From: Chelatococcus sp. HY11
GTDB lineage: Bacteria > Pseudomonadota > Alphaproteobacteria > Rhizobiales > Beijerinckiaceae
Assembly (NCBI RefSeq): GCF_018398335.1
Contig: NZ_JAHBRX010000002.1
Span: 806,001 to 870,000 of the forward strand
Direction: 5' to 3'
Length of the DNA stretch: 64,000 nt
Position 1 is the first letter of the stretch. Each line of letters begins with the position of its first letter. Shown piece by piece: positions 8,450-17,300 of this stretch. The position numbers were made by a program, and so were the translations under genes. The notes under the pieces are model-generated. The model did no database searches and had not been told where the DNA came from. It saw only the letters and a list, made by a program, of their open reading frames with translations.

Positions 8450-9325
8450 ATGGCGATGGCAGCTCCTCCAATCATCACTCCCCTGTCGCCGACACAGCGC
8501 TACATGCGCCGCTTCGCGACGCACAAGCTCGGCGTCCTCGGGCTTATCTTCCTGATACTCGTCGTGTCCGCGGCGCTGTTCGCGCCCTGGATCGCGCCCT
8601 ATCCGCCCCAGCGCATCCTGACGCGGGCGCTCCAGGCGCCGTCTTGGAAGTATTGGTTCGGCACGGATGAAATCGGTCGCGATATTTTCAGCCGGATCGT
8701 CTGGGGATCACAGATTTCGCTGCAGGTCGTCGGCTACTCGATCGCCGGCGCGGCTATCGTTGGCGCCACCGTGGGGCTGATCGCCGGCTACGTCGGCGGC
8801 TGGATCGACATCGTTCTGATGCGGATCATGGATGCCATCATGGCATTCCCGTTCCTCATCTTTGCCCTGGCGATCGTCGCCATTCTCGGCCCTTCCGTGC
8901 AGAACTCCGCGATGGCGATCGCGATTGCCAAGGCCCCGGGTTTTGCCCGCATCGTGCGCAGCGAAATCCTGGGCTTGCGGGGACGGGAATTCGTCAAGGC
9001 GGCGATCGTGCTCGGCGCCACCGACCAGCGCATCATCACGCGGCATCTCTGGCCGAATGTCACCGGAAACCTCATCATTTACGCCTCGTTGAGCGGCTCC
9101 ACGGCGCTCATTACCGAGTCTTCTCTCTCATTCCTGGGCCTCGGCGTGCGGCCGCCCGCGCCAAGCTGGGGCTATATGATTTCGGTGGGCATGGCCCACT
9201 GGCAATACTGGTGGATGAGCGTGTTTCCAGGCCTTGCGATCTTCCTGACGGTGCTTGCGTTCAATTTCGTCGGCGACGCCCTGCGCGATGCCTCGGACTC
9301 GAAGCTCGACCTCGGCACGTCCTGA
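8450..9325 (+). CDS. ABC transporter permease, DppC/OppC type (cassette 1)
   Basis: Product of 291 aa, second permease of the importer. The conserved ALQAPSWKYWFGTDEIGRD segment before the membrane domain and the EAA loop FVKAAIVLGATDQRIITRHL are typical of DppC. GAGGAGG directly precedes the ATG at 8450, so I prefer it to an upstream in-frame start at 8393 that would overlap the previous gene. The stop is followed at once by the SDR gene at 9327. Like its partner it has no cognate ATPase gene in the cassette; the EAA loop looks intact, so the complex should still dock an ATPase supplied from elsewhere. Confidence 0.9.
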   Translation: MAMAAPPIITPLSPTQRYMRRFATHKLGVLGLIFLILVVSAALFAPWIAPYPPQRILTRALQAPSWKYWFGTDEIGRDIFSRIVWGSQISLQVVGYSIAGAAIVGATVGLIAGYVGGWIDIVLMRIMDAIMAFPFLIFALAIVAILGPSVQNSAMAIAIAKAPGFARIVRSEILGLRGREFVKAAIVLGATDQRIITRHLWPNVTGNLIIYASLSGSTALITESSLSFLGLGVRPPAPSWGYMISVGMAHWQYWWMSVFPGLAIFLTVLAFNFVGDALRDASDSKLDLGTS

Positions 9326-9326
9326 G

Positions 9327-10244
9327 ATGACAACCTCGGCCCGAGAGACGCACCCCCCTCTGCCTCGCCTTCTTGTCACGGGGGCCGCAGGAAGGCTTGG
9401 ACGTCTGGCGGTCACGCATCTGAGGCAAGCCGCCCGCTATGACGTGGTCGCGACCGACGTGGCGACCATTCCCGATGGCATCGCCGCGGACCTGACACAA
9501 CCCGCCGCGCAATGGGACGGGTTCCTCGATGGCGTGGACGCCATTCTGCACTGCGCGGGCCATCGCGGGCCGGGAACGACCTGGCAGGAAGCCCAGGAGC
9601 TCAACCTGGACTTGAGCCTGCGGCTCATGGCGGCGGCGCGGCGGCGCGTGAAACGCTTCGTGTTCCTCAGCTCGAACTGGGTGATGGCGGGTCACAGGTT
9701 CACGCAAGGACCCATCACAGTCCATCGCGAGCCAGCCCCCATCAACCCCTACGGCATGTCCAAACTGGCGATCGAGCGCGCCGGCATCGCGCTGGCCGAG
9801 GCCGGTGATTTTGATTTCATCGCGCTCAGGATTGGCATGGTTGTCGCTAAACCCCTGGATGCCGGGCGCCGGCTTCCGTCCATGCGGCGCTGGTCACAGG
9901 AAATGTGGCTAGGCGGTGAGGATTTCTGCGAGGGGATAGAGAAGGCCCTGACCGCACCCGTGAACGGCGCAAGTGTGCTCAATCTGGTTTCGGACAATCC
10001 CGGCTCGCGCTGGGACATCTCCGAGACGAGGCAGCGGATCGGCTATTCACCCGGCCCCGGCCGGCGAGCCGAGGTCCAGCCCGCGCACGAGGCGGCCGAG
10101 GTCACAGCCGCCCGCCTCGATCTATGCCGAACCGAGATCGTCAGGCATCTGGCGGCCGGAAGCGCGGACCTGCCCGATGAATCGGCGGCGCGATGCGCGG
10201 AAATCCTGACCGGTGAGGAGAAGGCACCGAAGCATCTGCCATAG
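9327..10244 (+). CDS. NAD-dependent SDR, uronate-dehydrogenase-like
   Basis: Product of 305 aa, extended short-chain dehydrogenase. GAAGRLGRL (Rossmann glycine motif, about residues 16-24), SSNWVMAG with the active Ser, and YGMSK (Tyr-x-x-x-Lys) are intact. The VFLSSN, YGMSK, LRIGM order and the C-terminal GGEDFCEGIEKALTAP segment with a SDNPGSRW element resemble uronate dehydrogenase, which oxidises D-glucuronate or D-galacturonate to the aldaro-lactone. If so, it feeds the glucarate-dehydratase-like enzyme at 4400. The start overlaps the end of the permease gene region (TGA then ATG two bases on). The stop lies 3 bp from the stop of the convergent membrane-protein gene. The Udh assignment is tentative; a generic epimerase is the alternative. 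Confidence 0.65.
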   Translation: MTTSARETHPPLPRLLVTGAAGRLGRLAVTHLRQAARYDVVATDVATIPDGIAADLTQPAAQWDGFLDGVDAILHCAGHRGPGTTWQEAQELNLDLSLRLMAAARRRVKRFVFLSSNWVMAGHRFTQGPITVHREPAPINPYGMSKLAIERAGIALAEAGDFDFIALRIGMVVAKPLDAGRRLPSMRRWSQEMWLGGEDFCEGIEKALTAPVNGASVLNLVSDNPGSRWDISETRQRIGYSPGPGRRAEVQPAHEAAEVTAARLDLCRTEIVRHLAAGSADLPDESAARCAEILTGEEKAPKHLP

Positions 10245-10247
10245 GCT

Positions 10248-11618
10248 TCAATGCGCCGCCCCCGCACAAGTGGCGCTTCGGCTCGCGATGTAGACGCGCC
10301 AGTAGTCCGCGTGGGGGAAATTCGGATGAACACTGATCAAGCCGCGTGGATCCACGGTTTTCAAGAGGGCTTCATCGGCCGGAAGTAAGGACGGAGGGAG
10401 GCACGCCAAGGCGTCGGCGCGCTCCCACGCCTTCGTGACGCTTTCGATCTCCTGCGAAAACCAAAGATTGTAGAGATACGTGGTACCCGCCCCCAAACCG
10501 AGAGCGATTGCCAGGGCGACCTGCATGCCCCGGCCAAAGCGGAGCAGCCAGCCGCATATCCCAATGAGCGCAACGGCAAGGCCAGGGAAGGCCGAGCGCG
10601 TGTCCAGATATGCGCAGGGCCATGCCTCGACGCACCAGGTCTGATGCCGCACGGTCATCGCGACCGGTAGCGTCACATACAGGCTGAACAGAAGGCCCAC
10701 GACGGCAATCATGAGCCAGGGCCGATCACGCTCGAGATACCGGAACGCCCCCCATGCCACCCCGGCGGTCAACACGGACATACCACCCCAGGCAGCAAGC
10801 GCTTTCCACGGTGCCAAAGTGAAGTGCGTCCGTTGGATCGGGAGCAGGACGGTCCCATTCAGGATGTGAAAGAACGACGTCCAGGCCATCGCTCCCAGAT
10901 TCCAGACGCCATCCGGAGAATTGCTGGCGTAGTGGGAGGGATGCACGAACCGATAGCCAAGGTAGACCACCAGCGCCGTGGTGATGGCTGACGCGTCGAG
11001 CACCAGCCGGCTGGACCTTAGTCCGGCGAGGCCCTCCTCCTTTCCGCGGGAGAAATTCGCGAGATACTCGCAGCCGACGACCCCAAGCCCGAACACCCAG
11101 GCATACTCACTGATCGCCATGCTGAAGCAGAGGACGACGCCGAGCATGCACTGTGTCACCAGGGAACGCTGGCCTCCGCCAGCCATGCGCGATGCCAGAA
11201 TGAGCAAGAACGGCACCGTGTTCTGAAGCGGGTAACTGTTCGGCGGCATGTGATCGAACCCAAGGCGTTGGTATGTGACCAGCACCAGGAAGATCAGCAA
11301 GGCAAATGCCCTTGATCGACTTTGGCGGCCGACCCAGAGCGCGGTGAGCAACATCAGCCCGCCCCATGCCCCAAGGAAGCCGACCCGAGCCCAGGGAACC
11401 GCAGCCAGATCACTGGCCAGCATGTTGACGGGCAACAGAATGAACTGTCCAACCCGACCTTGCTGCGCGGCGTTCTCGCTCAGGAATTGAATATTCTGCG
11501 CAAGCGTATTCTTAAGCGAAAGATAGTGAAACTGTATTTCATCAGCCGTCAGCCTGAAGCCTGACAGGAAAGGCCGCGCCTGCAATGCGGCCGCAAACAG
11601 GGCGAGGGCCCAGAGCAC
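10248..11618 (-). CDS. Polytopic membrane protein of unknown function
   Basis: Product of 456 aa with about 10-11 hydrophobic segments, short charged loops and a soluble C-terminal tail of about 60 residues (VTKAWERADALACLPPSL...). The layout recalls GT-C-type glycosyltransferases and O-antigen-modification proteins such as GtrC-like factors: an acidic first loop (LTADEIQFHY, about residues 24-33) following TM1. I cannot show a catalytic motif, so the comparison is weak. The frame begins with GTG at 11618 without a clear Shine-Dalgarno, and the true start may lie upstream. It is alone on its strand, convergent with cassette 1 and divergent from the giant-protein block, and shares no obvious function with either. 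Confidence 0.55.
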   Translation of the reverse strand: MLWALALFAAALQARPFLSGFRLTADEIQFHYLSLKNTLAQNIQFLSENAAQQGRVGQFILLPVNMLASDLAAVPWARVGFLGAWGGLMLLTALWVGRQSRSRAFALLIFLVLVTYQRLGFDHMPPNSYPLQNTVPFLLILASRMAGGGQRSLVTQCMLGVVLCFSMAISEYAWVFGLGVVGCEYLANFSRGKEEGLAGLRSSRLVLDASAITTALVVYLGYRFVHPSHYASNSPDGVWNLGAMAWTSFFHILNGTVLLPIQRTHFTLAPWKALAAWGGMSVLTAGVAWGAFRYLERDRPWLMIAVVGLLFSLYVTLPVAMTVRHQTWCVEAWPCAYLDTRSAFPGLAVALIGICGWLLRFGRGMQVALAIALGLGAGTTYLYNLWFSQEIESVTKAWERADALACLPPSLLPADEALLKTVDPRGLISVHPNFPHADYWRVYIASRSATCAGAAH

Positions 11619-12073
11619 AGCGAAAACGTTGCCACGGATACGTATTTGTTCCCCCCGCCCACAAATTTATACTTATCCAAATTTTAGACGTCGGGTTGTC
11701 TGCCCAGCCACCCGGCGACGTCTTATTTCTTAGGATACGAACCTCCACCTCGATTTTTTTTGTATGGTTCTGATAAATAGCCGATTTCTGTCATTTTCAT
11801 GTCGCGGCAGCGAGGAGCGGGGACATGACGTCTGGCATAAATACTACCATGAGGCAAGCGCCGCTTTATCCCCGGAGTGATCAGGAAATTCACTAGAGGG
11901 CAATCATCTCGCCGGCTCTCGGAAGCGGATTAGCGCAGCGTTGGCGCCAGTGTCTTCCTCGCTTCATGTCAGCATGCCAGCAACCGGTGTGGTTATTTTG
12001 CTGGTCATCATTGGCTGGCTCGGGTAGCATATCACCATGCCGTATGGACATCGGATCGGAGTTTTTATCGATC
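11619..12073. other. Long intergenic region before the giant-protein block
   Basis: These 455 bases hold no gene I can support. The part 11640-11800 is clearly richer in A+T than its surroundings and contains an inverted repeat at 11686-11723. Promoters for the leftward membrane-protein gene and the rightward block are expected here, but I see no convincing -35/-10 pair. An in-frame extension of the first block gene back to 11966 exists but lacks coding character and a ribosome binding site. Confidence 0.4.
11686..11723. repeat. Inverted repeat AGACGTCG...CGACGTCT
   Basis: Perfect 8-bp arms (11686-11693 and 11716-11723) around 22 bases, with further partial GGG/CCC pairing inside. On the plus strand a T-rich stretch TTATTTCTT follows, so it may act as a terminator-like hairpin. 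It is equally usable as a protein-binding site. Confidence 0.4.
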
Positions 12074-13057
12074 ATGCCCGTTCGCAAGACTGAAAGCCGT
12101 ATTCCGGAGAATTATCAGGCTTCCGATCTCGGGCAGGCTGGGCTTTCGGCCGACGGGCGCTCAGCCGTTGTATCCTTCATCACATCGCCAGTTGTCATCG
12201 GTAGGGACAATACTTTCGTCGTCTTTATCACGGATGGCGCACTGGCCGCGTCCGTGCAGTCGTTCGAATGGTCCTTCGCCGAGAACGATGGCGCGCCCGC
12301 AGTCGTGACGGCAGGGATCGGCGAGGTCAGCTATCGCCCCACGGCGACAGGCCGTCTCGCAACTGCGGTGCGCTGCCTTGACGGCGGAGGGACCGCTCTC
12401 GCAGCCCTTTCTCTCGATCAATCGGTGGTCTCGCCGCACGCCGGGCTCGAGGCCATGATCGCGGCGGGCGCTGACGAGCCAGGTCCTTCCGCCGCCAATC
12501 CGGAGGTGTCGCGCGAGCTCGTCAACGACTACAATATCTACTATCAGAACGTGGTCCCGCGCTCGGGCGCCACGGATGAGGGCTTCCGGCGCCTGGTTTT
12601 TGCCTTGCTCATGGAAAGTGCATTGCAGACCAGTGTCGCCCGCCGTCAGGCCGATCTCGCGGACATGGAGGCGGTCCTGAACGCGGGATCGGCTGGCTTT
12701 GCGACGCTCGCCGGCCGTGGGTTGGGCGTCGCGGGGTTGCGTCCGACGCTTCTTGCCATGACTGTCGGCCCGCATCTACCTTGGACGGAGCTGCCTGCGG
12801 ATGGCGCGGCGCATGCCCTGGCCGAGGAGGAATTGCGTCGCAAAACGGCGGCGCTCCCTGAGGCAGCGCGCATCGACCTCTTCAATCTCGCCCGCTTTCC
12901 CAAAAGCAGCATCACGCAGTGCGGACGGGCGATCGAAGCCCTCCGTGACCGCTATTTCAACGGCATCGATTTCGACACGGTCCTCGCCGAGCTCAACGGC
13001 ACGCGGGCTCACTGGATCAACAGGCACTACCGGGAAGGGCCCCTGAAGCGCGCGTGA
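12074..13057 (+). CDS. Unknown protein A of the giant-protein block (beta-sandwich-like N-terminus)
   Basis: Product of 327 aa from ATG 12074; starts at 12044 or 11966 are possible but less likely. I recognise no family. Residues about 25-115 alternate hydrophobic and polar residues with a FEWSFAENDG segment and end in SYRPTATGRLATAVRCL, a pattern like PKD/Ig-type beta sandwiches. Residues 145-325 look helical, with several charged amphipathic stretches. No signal peptide or membrane segment is visible, so the product should start in the cytoplasm. It is the first gene of a six-gene block and is followed by gene B after 42 bp. A structural or adaptor role is a guess from context only. Confidence 0.6.
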   Translation: MPVRKTESRIPENYQASDLGQAGLSADGRSAVVSFITSPVVIGRDNTFVVFITDGALAASVQSFEWSFAENDGAPAVVTAGIGEVSYRPTATGRLATAVRCLDGGGTALAALSLDQSVVSPHAGLEAMIAAGADEPGPSAANPEVSRELVNDYNIYYQNVVPRSGATDEGFRRLVFALLMESALQTSVARRQADLADMEAVLNAGSAGFATLAGRGLGVAGLRPTLLAMTVGPHLPWTELPADGAAHALAEEELRRKTAALPEAARIDLFNLARFPKSSITQCGRAIEALRDRYFNGIDFDTVLAELNGTRAHWINRHYREGPLKRA

Positions 13058-13099
13058 CAAGCAACACCCCCGCCGATCCGTGCGGGCTGGAGGATCGGA

Positions 13100-14317
13100 A
13101 TGGGGAGGACGAGCAAGCGATCGCAAACGGCCGGCCATGAGGCCATCCGTCAGCTCGCGCCGAACACCGCCCCCGAGGGGCCCGGCCCCGATCCCGGTGG
13201 TGGTTCGGGCTCGACCTTTCCCTTGCCGCCGGCTCTGGAGACCGCCGCGCAAGCCTTCAGGCAACTTTTCACGGACAATGAATCGGAATACCATCTGCTC
13301 GGCGGCCAGTTCGCCCTGGTGCGCGCCATGCGCGCCGCGTTGAAGACGAAGATCTACGACATCAACGATACCGCCCTGCGCGAGGCGCTGCTCAGCTTGA
13401 TCGAGGATGGCGGCTGGGGCGATCTCGCCGACGCGATACGCTCGGCTGGCGTGCGCATCGGCCAGTCCTACCGGAACGGTCTGCCGGCAGGTCACCCCGA
13501 CAAGACAAAGCCGCTCGGCGTGCTGCGGTCCGGCTCGACGGTCACCGGCACTACGGCCTACACGTCGGCGACGGCTTCGGCACGCCAGACAATGAATGCC
13601 GCACAGGTCTCCGCGGCTGACAAGGCGATCGCCACCGCCGTACTCAACGACAATACCGCCAATGGCGCGTGGGCTTATGAGCGCGTGAACCGGTGGCTCG
13701 GTCAACCCAAGCTCGCCGCCGCGACATTCGACAAGGTTTCCTTGCCGCGGCAATGCGCTCTGTTTCTTGACTCACTCGTCATGTGCGGTTCCGCCTCGCA
13801 ATTCACCGCGAAACAACTCTTGAAAACGCGCAATGTCGCCGCGCAGTCGCTGCCGGCATTCACGCCGGTCACCTTGACGAACCTGAATGCCAAGGACGAC
13901 CGATCGACGACCAACAATCTGATGTTGAACTATACGCCCGGCCAGCTGCAGACTGTCGTCGCGGCCGCGCGCACGCTTCTCAGCGCGGGACGCTATCTCG
14001 TCGCCGGATGCCTGAGTGGCCGCAAGTACGAAGCCGGCGAACATCCGTTTCCCGAACATTACATTCTTCTCTTTGCCGTCGCCGACAAAACGTTTCTGTT
14101 CTGGGATCCGGATGTTTCGGTCACCGATATTGCTGAACTGAGTGGGAAACTTGGACCTGCTATCGGAGTTCTGTTCTACGACGATTCCGATGCCGCCCGT
14201 CCGAAATTCTCGACTGGTCTCGATTTCAACGATCTCTCCGATATCGACATCAACGGGCACCATACTAAACACCGAAAACGCCACCGATATCAGATCGTGC
14301 ACCTGCAAAAACCATAG
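13100..14317 (+). CDS. Unknown protein B of the giant-protein block; papain-like peptidase candidate
   Basis: Product of 405 aa; GGAGG sits just before the ATG. I know no named family for it, but the C-terminal half has a pattern seen in papain-fold peptidases (C39/NlpC/transglutaminase-like). A Cys opens a predicted helix (Cys219 in RQCALFLDSL; Cys229 is a second choice). About 90 residues later comes HYILLFAVADKTFLFWDPD, in which His320 begins a strand and Asp336 follows at the end of the next one. In C39-like enzymes the same His-strand-strand-Asp order completes the triad. Residues 1-45 are Pro/Gly-rich and probably disordered. No signal peptide is visible. If active, it could process one of the giant neighbours; an inactive scaffold is equally possible. 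Confidence 0.5.
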   Translation: MGRTSKRSQTAGHEAIRQLAPNTAPEGPGPDPGGGSGSTFPLPPALETAAQAFRQLFTDNESEYHLLGGQFALVRAMRAALKTKIYDINDTALREALLSLIEDGGWGDLADAIRSAGVRIGQSYRNGLPAGHPDKTKPLGVLRSGSTVTGTTAYTSATASARQTMNAAQVSAADKAIATAVLNDNTANGAWAYERVNRWLGQPKLAAATFDKVSLPRQCALFLDSLVMCGSASQFTAKQLLKTRNVAAQSLPAFTPVTLTNLNAKDDRSTTNNLMLNYTPGQLQTVVAAARTLLSAGRYLVAGCLSGRKYEAGEHPFPEHYILLFAVADKTFLFWDPDVSVTDIAELSGKLGPAIGVLFYDDSDAARPKFSTGLDFNDLSDIDINGHHTKHRKRHRYQIVHLQKP

Positions 14318-14353
14318 CCCGAGCGTTCCCCACTCTGGAGTGAGCCCCGCATC

Positions 14354-17300
14354 ATGTCCCAGAACGCCCTCACCTCCCTCCTCTGCGACATCGCGGTGGC
14401 GTTTGGATCGATCGCCGACATCGATACGCCGGAGCGGGCAGCCGCCCTCTTCGCCAAGCTCGGCTATGCCGTGCCGGGGGCGACCGCCATGGGGGCGCTC
14501 GCTGGCCTCAAGAGCGCGGTGGCCGGGCTCGGCGGCAGCGTCCGGGCTTCCGCCAGCATCGACACCGACAACGGAAAGCTTGCCGCCAATATCGATCTGC
14601 TCGCGCGGCTCGCGGCGGTCGCCGACGCCATGCGCCAGGTCCAATCAGCCCTTCAGGGCGCCGGTGTCCCCAATCTCGGCGAGCTCGTGCCACGGCTGAC
14701 CGACCATCTCCTGCTCGACCATATCGATCGCGCACAGCCGCAACTGCATGAGGGGTTGCTGCTCATTGGGCTGATCGATCGCAACGAGGCGCCGGCGGCC
14801 GGCCAGCCCATGCGGCGTATCAACTGGCGACGCCTGAGCGCCTTGCTCACCGCACCCGGCGAGATCGCCCGGGATGTCTATCGCTTCGACACCAACCTCG
14901 ATATCGATCTGCTCCTCGCGCGCCTCGAAAAGCTGATGCGCGCCTCCGGCATGCCGGGCGGGCGCTACCCGCAAGCGGCCGCGACCAAGGCGGCATTGGG
15001 CAACGCTGGCGCCGGGCTGCCGGAACTGCGTTTCCCCTTCTTCCAGAAAGGCTTCACACCCGAGACCTACAGCCAGTTCGGCATCACCATTTCGCCGGCC
15101 GAGGCCACCGGCGGCAAGCGCCGGGGCGTGGCGCTCCTCCCCTATATCAGGGGTGGAAACAGCTTCCAGTTCAATGTCTGCGATCGCGGCGAGCTTGTCT
15201 TCTCGTCCACGACCGACATTCGCAAGGTCGGCTTTACCGTGCGGCCTCCCTTCACGGCGGAAGGGCTTTTCGATCTCACCGGCGCCTTCGGCGCCAGCAT
15301 TGCCATTCGCGAGAAGAAGGCCCGCGCCGAGGAAGTCACCCTCATCGGCTCGCCCGGCGGCACGCGCCTCTCCGTACAAGGGCTCGGCTTCAACATCTTT
15401 GCCGGCACACCGCAGGGCAAGCTCGACCTCGGCGTCGAAGCCGAGATCGGTGCCTTCCGTTTCGTCATCGATGCCGGTAAGGCAGACGGCTTTCTGCAGA
15501 AGGTCCTCTCCGGCCTGCATGTGGAAGCGGAAACAGACCTCGCCTTCGGCATGGCGCTCTTGTCCGGCTTCACCTTTCGCGGCGGCGGCAAGCTCGCGCT
15601 GGAGCTCAGCACCCATATCGATCTCGGCCCGGCCAAGCTCGATGGCATCCGGCTTGGTCTCGGCCCGAGCAACGACCGCTTCAGCCTCGATACGGGGGCG
15701 CTGCTGAAGTTCGACCTCGGGCCGCTCAAGGCGGTTGTCGAGGACATCGGGCTTTCGACCAGCCTCGATTTCCGCCCGGGCAATCTCGGCCCGGCGCATC
15801 TCAGCGTCGGCTTCAAGCCGCCGAAGGGCGTGGGGCTGTCCGTTGATGCGGGCATCGTTACCGGTGGAGGCTATCTCAGCCTCGATCCCGAACGGGGCGA
15901 ATACGCCGGCGCCATCGAGCTCAGCTTCAGCGGCATCGTCGCGCTCAAGGCCTTCGGGCTCATCTCGACCAGGATGCCCGATGGCACCAAGGGCTTTTCG
16001 CTCGTCATCATCATCTCGGTCGAGTTCGGCACCGGCATCCAGCTCGGCTTCGGCTTCACGCTGCTGGCGGTTGGCGGCCTTATCGGCCTCAACCGGACGA
16101 TGAATCTCGAGGCGCTGATGGACGGCGTGCGCACCGGCTCCATTGAATCCATCATGTTCCCGCGGGACGTGGTGGCGAACGCACCGAAGATCATCAGCGA
16201 TCTCAGGACGTTGTTCCCGGCGCAGGAAGGCACCTTCCTCATCGGGCCGATGGCCAAGCTCGGCTGGGGTACGCCGACGCTGGTCAGCGTCTCGCTCGGG
16301 ATCATCATCGAGATCCCGGGCAACATCGCCATCATCGGGGTCCTGAAGGTGGCGATCCCAGCCGAGGATGCACCGCTCATCATCCTTCAGGTCAATTTCG
16401 CCGGCGCCATCGAATTCGACAAGCAACGCATCTATTTCTTCGCCTCGCTGTTTGAATCCCGGGTCGTCTTCCTCACCATCGACGGCGAGATGGGATTGCT
16501 CGTGGCCTTTGGCGACGACGCGAATTTCGTCGTCAGCGTCGGTGGTTTCCACCCCCGTTTCGCGCCGCCGCCCCTGCCCTTCCCAAGCCCAAGGCGCATC
16601 AGCGTCAGCCTCCTCAGCACGCCGTTGTCCCGAGTGAGGATCGAGGGCTATTTCGCCGTCACTGCCAATACCGTGCAATTCGGGGCGCGGGTCGAGGTCT
16701 ATTTCGGCTTCAGCGCCCTCAACGTCAAAGGCCATCTCGCCTTCGACGCACTGTTCCAGTTCTCGCCCTTCCGCTTCATCATCGAGATCTCCGCCTCGCT
16801 GTCGGCGAATGTCTTCGGCGCGGGGCTGTTTTCGGTGCGTGTCCGGGGCGAGCTGCAAGGCCCCGCGAAATGGCGCATCAGGGGCCAAGGCTCGATCTCT
16901 TTGCTCTTCTGGGATGTCGATGTGGACATCAACGAGAGCTGGGGCGAGAGCGCCGACACCCTGCTGCCGCCGATCGCGGTACTGCCGCTGCTCGCCGGCG
17001 AATATGCCAAGATGGAGAACTGGCGGGCAATCCTGCCCGCAGGGAACGGGCTCTTCGTCACGCTGCGCAAGATGCCGGCCGAGGAAGCAGCGCTTGTCCT
17101 TCATCCCGTCGGCCTCCTGGCGATCAGCCAGCGCACCGTGCCGCTCGCTATCAAGCTCGACAAGATCGGCAATCAGGCGCCCAGTGACGTCAACCGGCTG
17201 ACGATCGATGTCGCCGGCGGCGGGCTCGCCAAGCGCGACGACGCCTTCGAGCCCTTCGCGCCGGCGCAGTTCCAGAATTTCTCAGATGCCGACAAGCTGT

